A DNA stretch of 64,000 nt, taken from NCBI RefSeq assembly GCF_000731985.1, contig NZ_JNCS01000005.1, forward strand, positions 62,001-126,000, in the 5' to 3' direction. Each line of letters begins with the position of its first letter. Position 1 is the stretch's first letter. Of the stretch, positions 63,292 to 64,000 are shown piece after piece. This stretch comes from Natrinema altunense. Its GTDB lineage: Archaea > Halobacteriota > Halobacteria > Halobacteriales > Natrialbaceae. Both the position numbers and the translations under genes were made by a program. Below the pieces are notes generated by a model, which saw only the letters and a list, made by a program, of their open reading frames with translations, made no database searches and had not been told where the DNA came from.

Positions 63292-64000
63292 TCGGCGACC
63301 GCCCGTTCCTCGACGACCGCGGCCAGCACCTGCGCGATCTCGGCGTTGGTTTCGGGGCTGTAGTGGCCGCCCTCACCGCGTTCGACGTACAGCGACTCGA
63401 CGTCACCGTCGTCGGGGACGAGATGCGTGGCCATATCGATCGTGGTCAACGCGTCGTATCGATCCGCGAGTCGCTCGAGCAAGTCGCCGTAGATGGGGCC
63501 GTGTTCCGACTCGTAGGTCGCGTACCGGAGCTGCTGGACCATCACGAACGTCGGTTCGAACTCCCGTTCGGCCGCGTAGTCGACGAACTCCTCGACGAGC
63601 GCGTCGAAGAGGAACTCGTGGGTCTCGAACAGCCGCTCGTGATACCGGACGCGGGGCCGTTCGAGCCGCAGCGCCGACTGCGTCTGGGCCAGGTCGAAGT
63701 CGATCCCCGGCAGCGACCGGCCGAACCGGCGCTCGAGTTCTTTCCCCGCGGTGTAAGCCGCATAGCGGACGTGTTCGTTTTTCTCGAGGAAGGCAGCGGT
63801 GTAGGGCCGCGTCGCGAAGTGCGGTTCGAACCAGTGGTCGTAATGGAAGTCGTACTCCCGGAGGACGTCGGCTTTCGACTCGAGGTCGAGCAGGTCCACC
63901 TTCTCGTCGACGGGGCTGTCGATCCGTTCCAACTCGCCGTCCTCGAGGACGTACCGTGGCTTGACCGCGAGGACGTTCCCGAACTCCTGATAGTGTTTCC
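63288..64000 (-). CDS. SGNH/GDSL-type hydrolase, 5' end beyond window
   Basis: The open frame runs to the right edge, reading KHYQEFGNVLAVKPRYVLEDG upstream of the TTG at 63932, so the gene is partial. The visible part ends in YVERGEGGHYSPETNAEIAQVL, resembling the SGNH-hydrolase C-terminal block (Asp/Glu-x-x-His with a following helix), and has DFHYDHWFEPHFATRPY near the start. No nucleophile block is visible, being beyond the window. It overlaps the channel gene start by ATGA, so the two are co-translated. Confidence 0.6.
   Translation of the reverse strand, partial: KHYQEFGNVLAVKPRYVLEDGELERIDSPVDEKVDLLDLESKADVLREYDFHYDHWFEPHFATRPYTAAFLEKNEHVRYAAYTAGKELERRFGRSLPGIDFDLAQTQSALRLERPRVRYHERLFETHEFLFDALVEEFVDYAAEREFEPTFVMVQQLRYATYESEHGPIYGDLLERLADRYDALTTIDMATHLVPDDGDVESLYVERGEGGHYSPETNAEIAQVLAAVVEERAVAE

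Noticed and set aside
60731-63406. Single 891-codon minus-strand frame joining sequence upstream of the flavoprotein to its N-terminus
   Set aside because: The extra N-terminal part is antisense/off-frame to the ion channel and Arg-rich, with no domain; the flavoprotein starts at 62179 where the FAD motif begins.
1-64000. CRISPR array, integrated provirus or replication origin
   Set aside because: I see no spaced direct repeats, no integrase or capsid genes and no Cdc6/Orc1 gene with origin repeats in this window.

Overview
This is a haloarchaeal chromosome segment, most like the Natrinema/Haloterrigena group, although the genus is inferred from overall gene content and not proven. The signs are high GC, strongly acidic proteins, twin-arginine (Tat) signals on nearly every secreted protein, TATA boxes about 26-30 nt upstream of start codons (leaderless mRNAs), many small zinc-ribbon proteins, and archaeal core genes (rfcL, top6A/top6B, HMG-CoA synthase, type III RuBisCO). 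Genes are dense, on both strands, and often overlap by ATGA within operons.

Layout. 0-7.5 kb: the 3' end of an unknown gene, DoxX, cobalamin adenosyltransferase, an aldehyde dehydrogenase, and the glycine decarboxylase P-protein pair gcvPA-gcvPB. 7.5-20.4 kb: AI-2E-type and NhaC-type transporters, HMG-CoA synthase, TatD, NYN and DUF2150 proteins, plus a secreted-protease zone with a zincin-like gene directly after a Tat leader gene in the same frame and two paralogous Tat halolysins. 20.4-29 kb: a second aldehyde dehydrogenase, gcvT-gcvH (the other half of the glycine cleavage system), a GIDE-like membrane protein, an HTH regulator, a YdjM-like protein, a CinA-type protein and a CNNM/CorC-type transporter. 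29-32.6 kb: a Tat lipoprotein and a VapBC toxin-antitoxin module wedged between the real rfcL and a 62-bp copy of its promoter and start.

32.7-43.3 kb: biotin genes bioB-bioU-bioF-bioD, where BioU (a single-turnover lysine-donating enzyme) replaces BioA, with an inverted repeat bracketing the bioB promoter; then haloalkane dehalogenase, type III RuBisCO and sucCD. 43.6-47.6 kb: UbiA prenyltransferase and a low-GC islet with two unknown Tat-exported proteins, bounded by two oppositely oriented IS5-type remnants, one of them MITE-like. 47.6-56.4 kb: regulators (FilR1-like, HalOD1, Lrp), a MOSC protein, tRNA-Glu(UUC), an FAH-family hydrolase, an MBL-fold protein and a divergent Nramp homologue. 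56.5-64 kb: topoisomerase VI A and B, a DsrE-like gene whose only plausible start is CTG, a flavin disulfide reductase, and an ion channel overlapping an SGNH-type hydrolase that runs off the window.

The most unusual points are the in-frame amber between the Tat leader gene and the zincin, the rfcL-promoter duplication around vapBC, the BioU biotin pathway with its candidate operator, the IS-bounded islet of secreted proteins, and three short leaderless ORFs that overlap the starts of membrane-protein genes.
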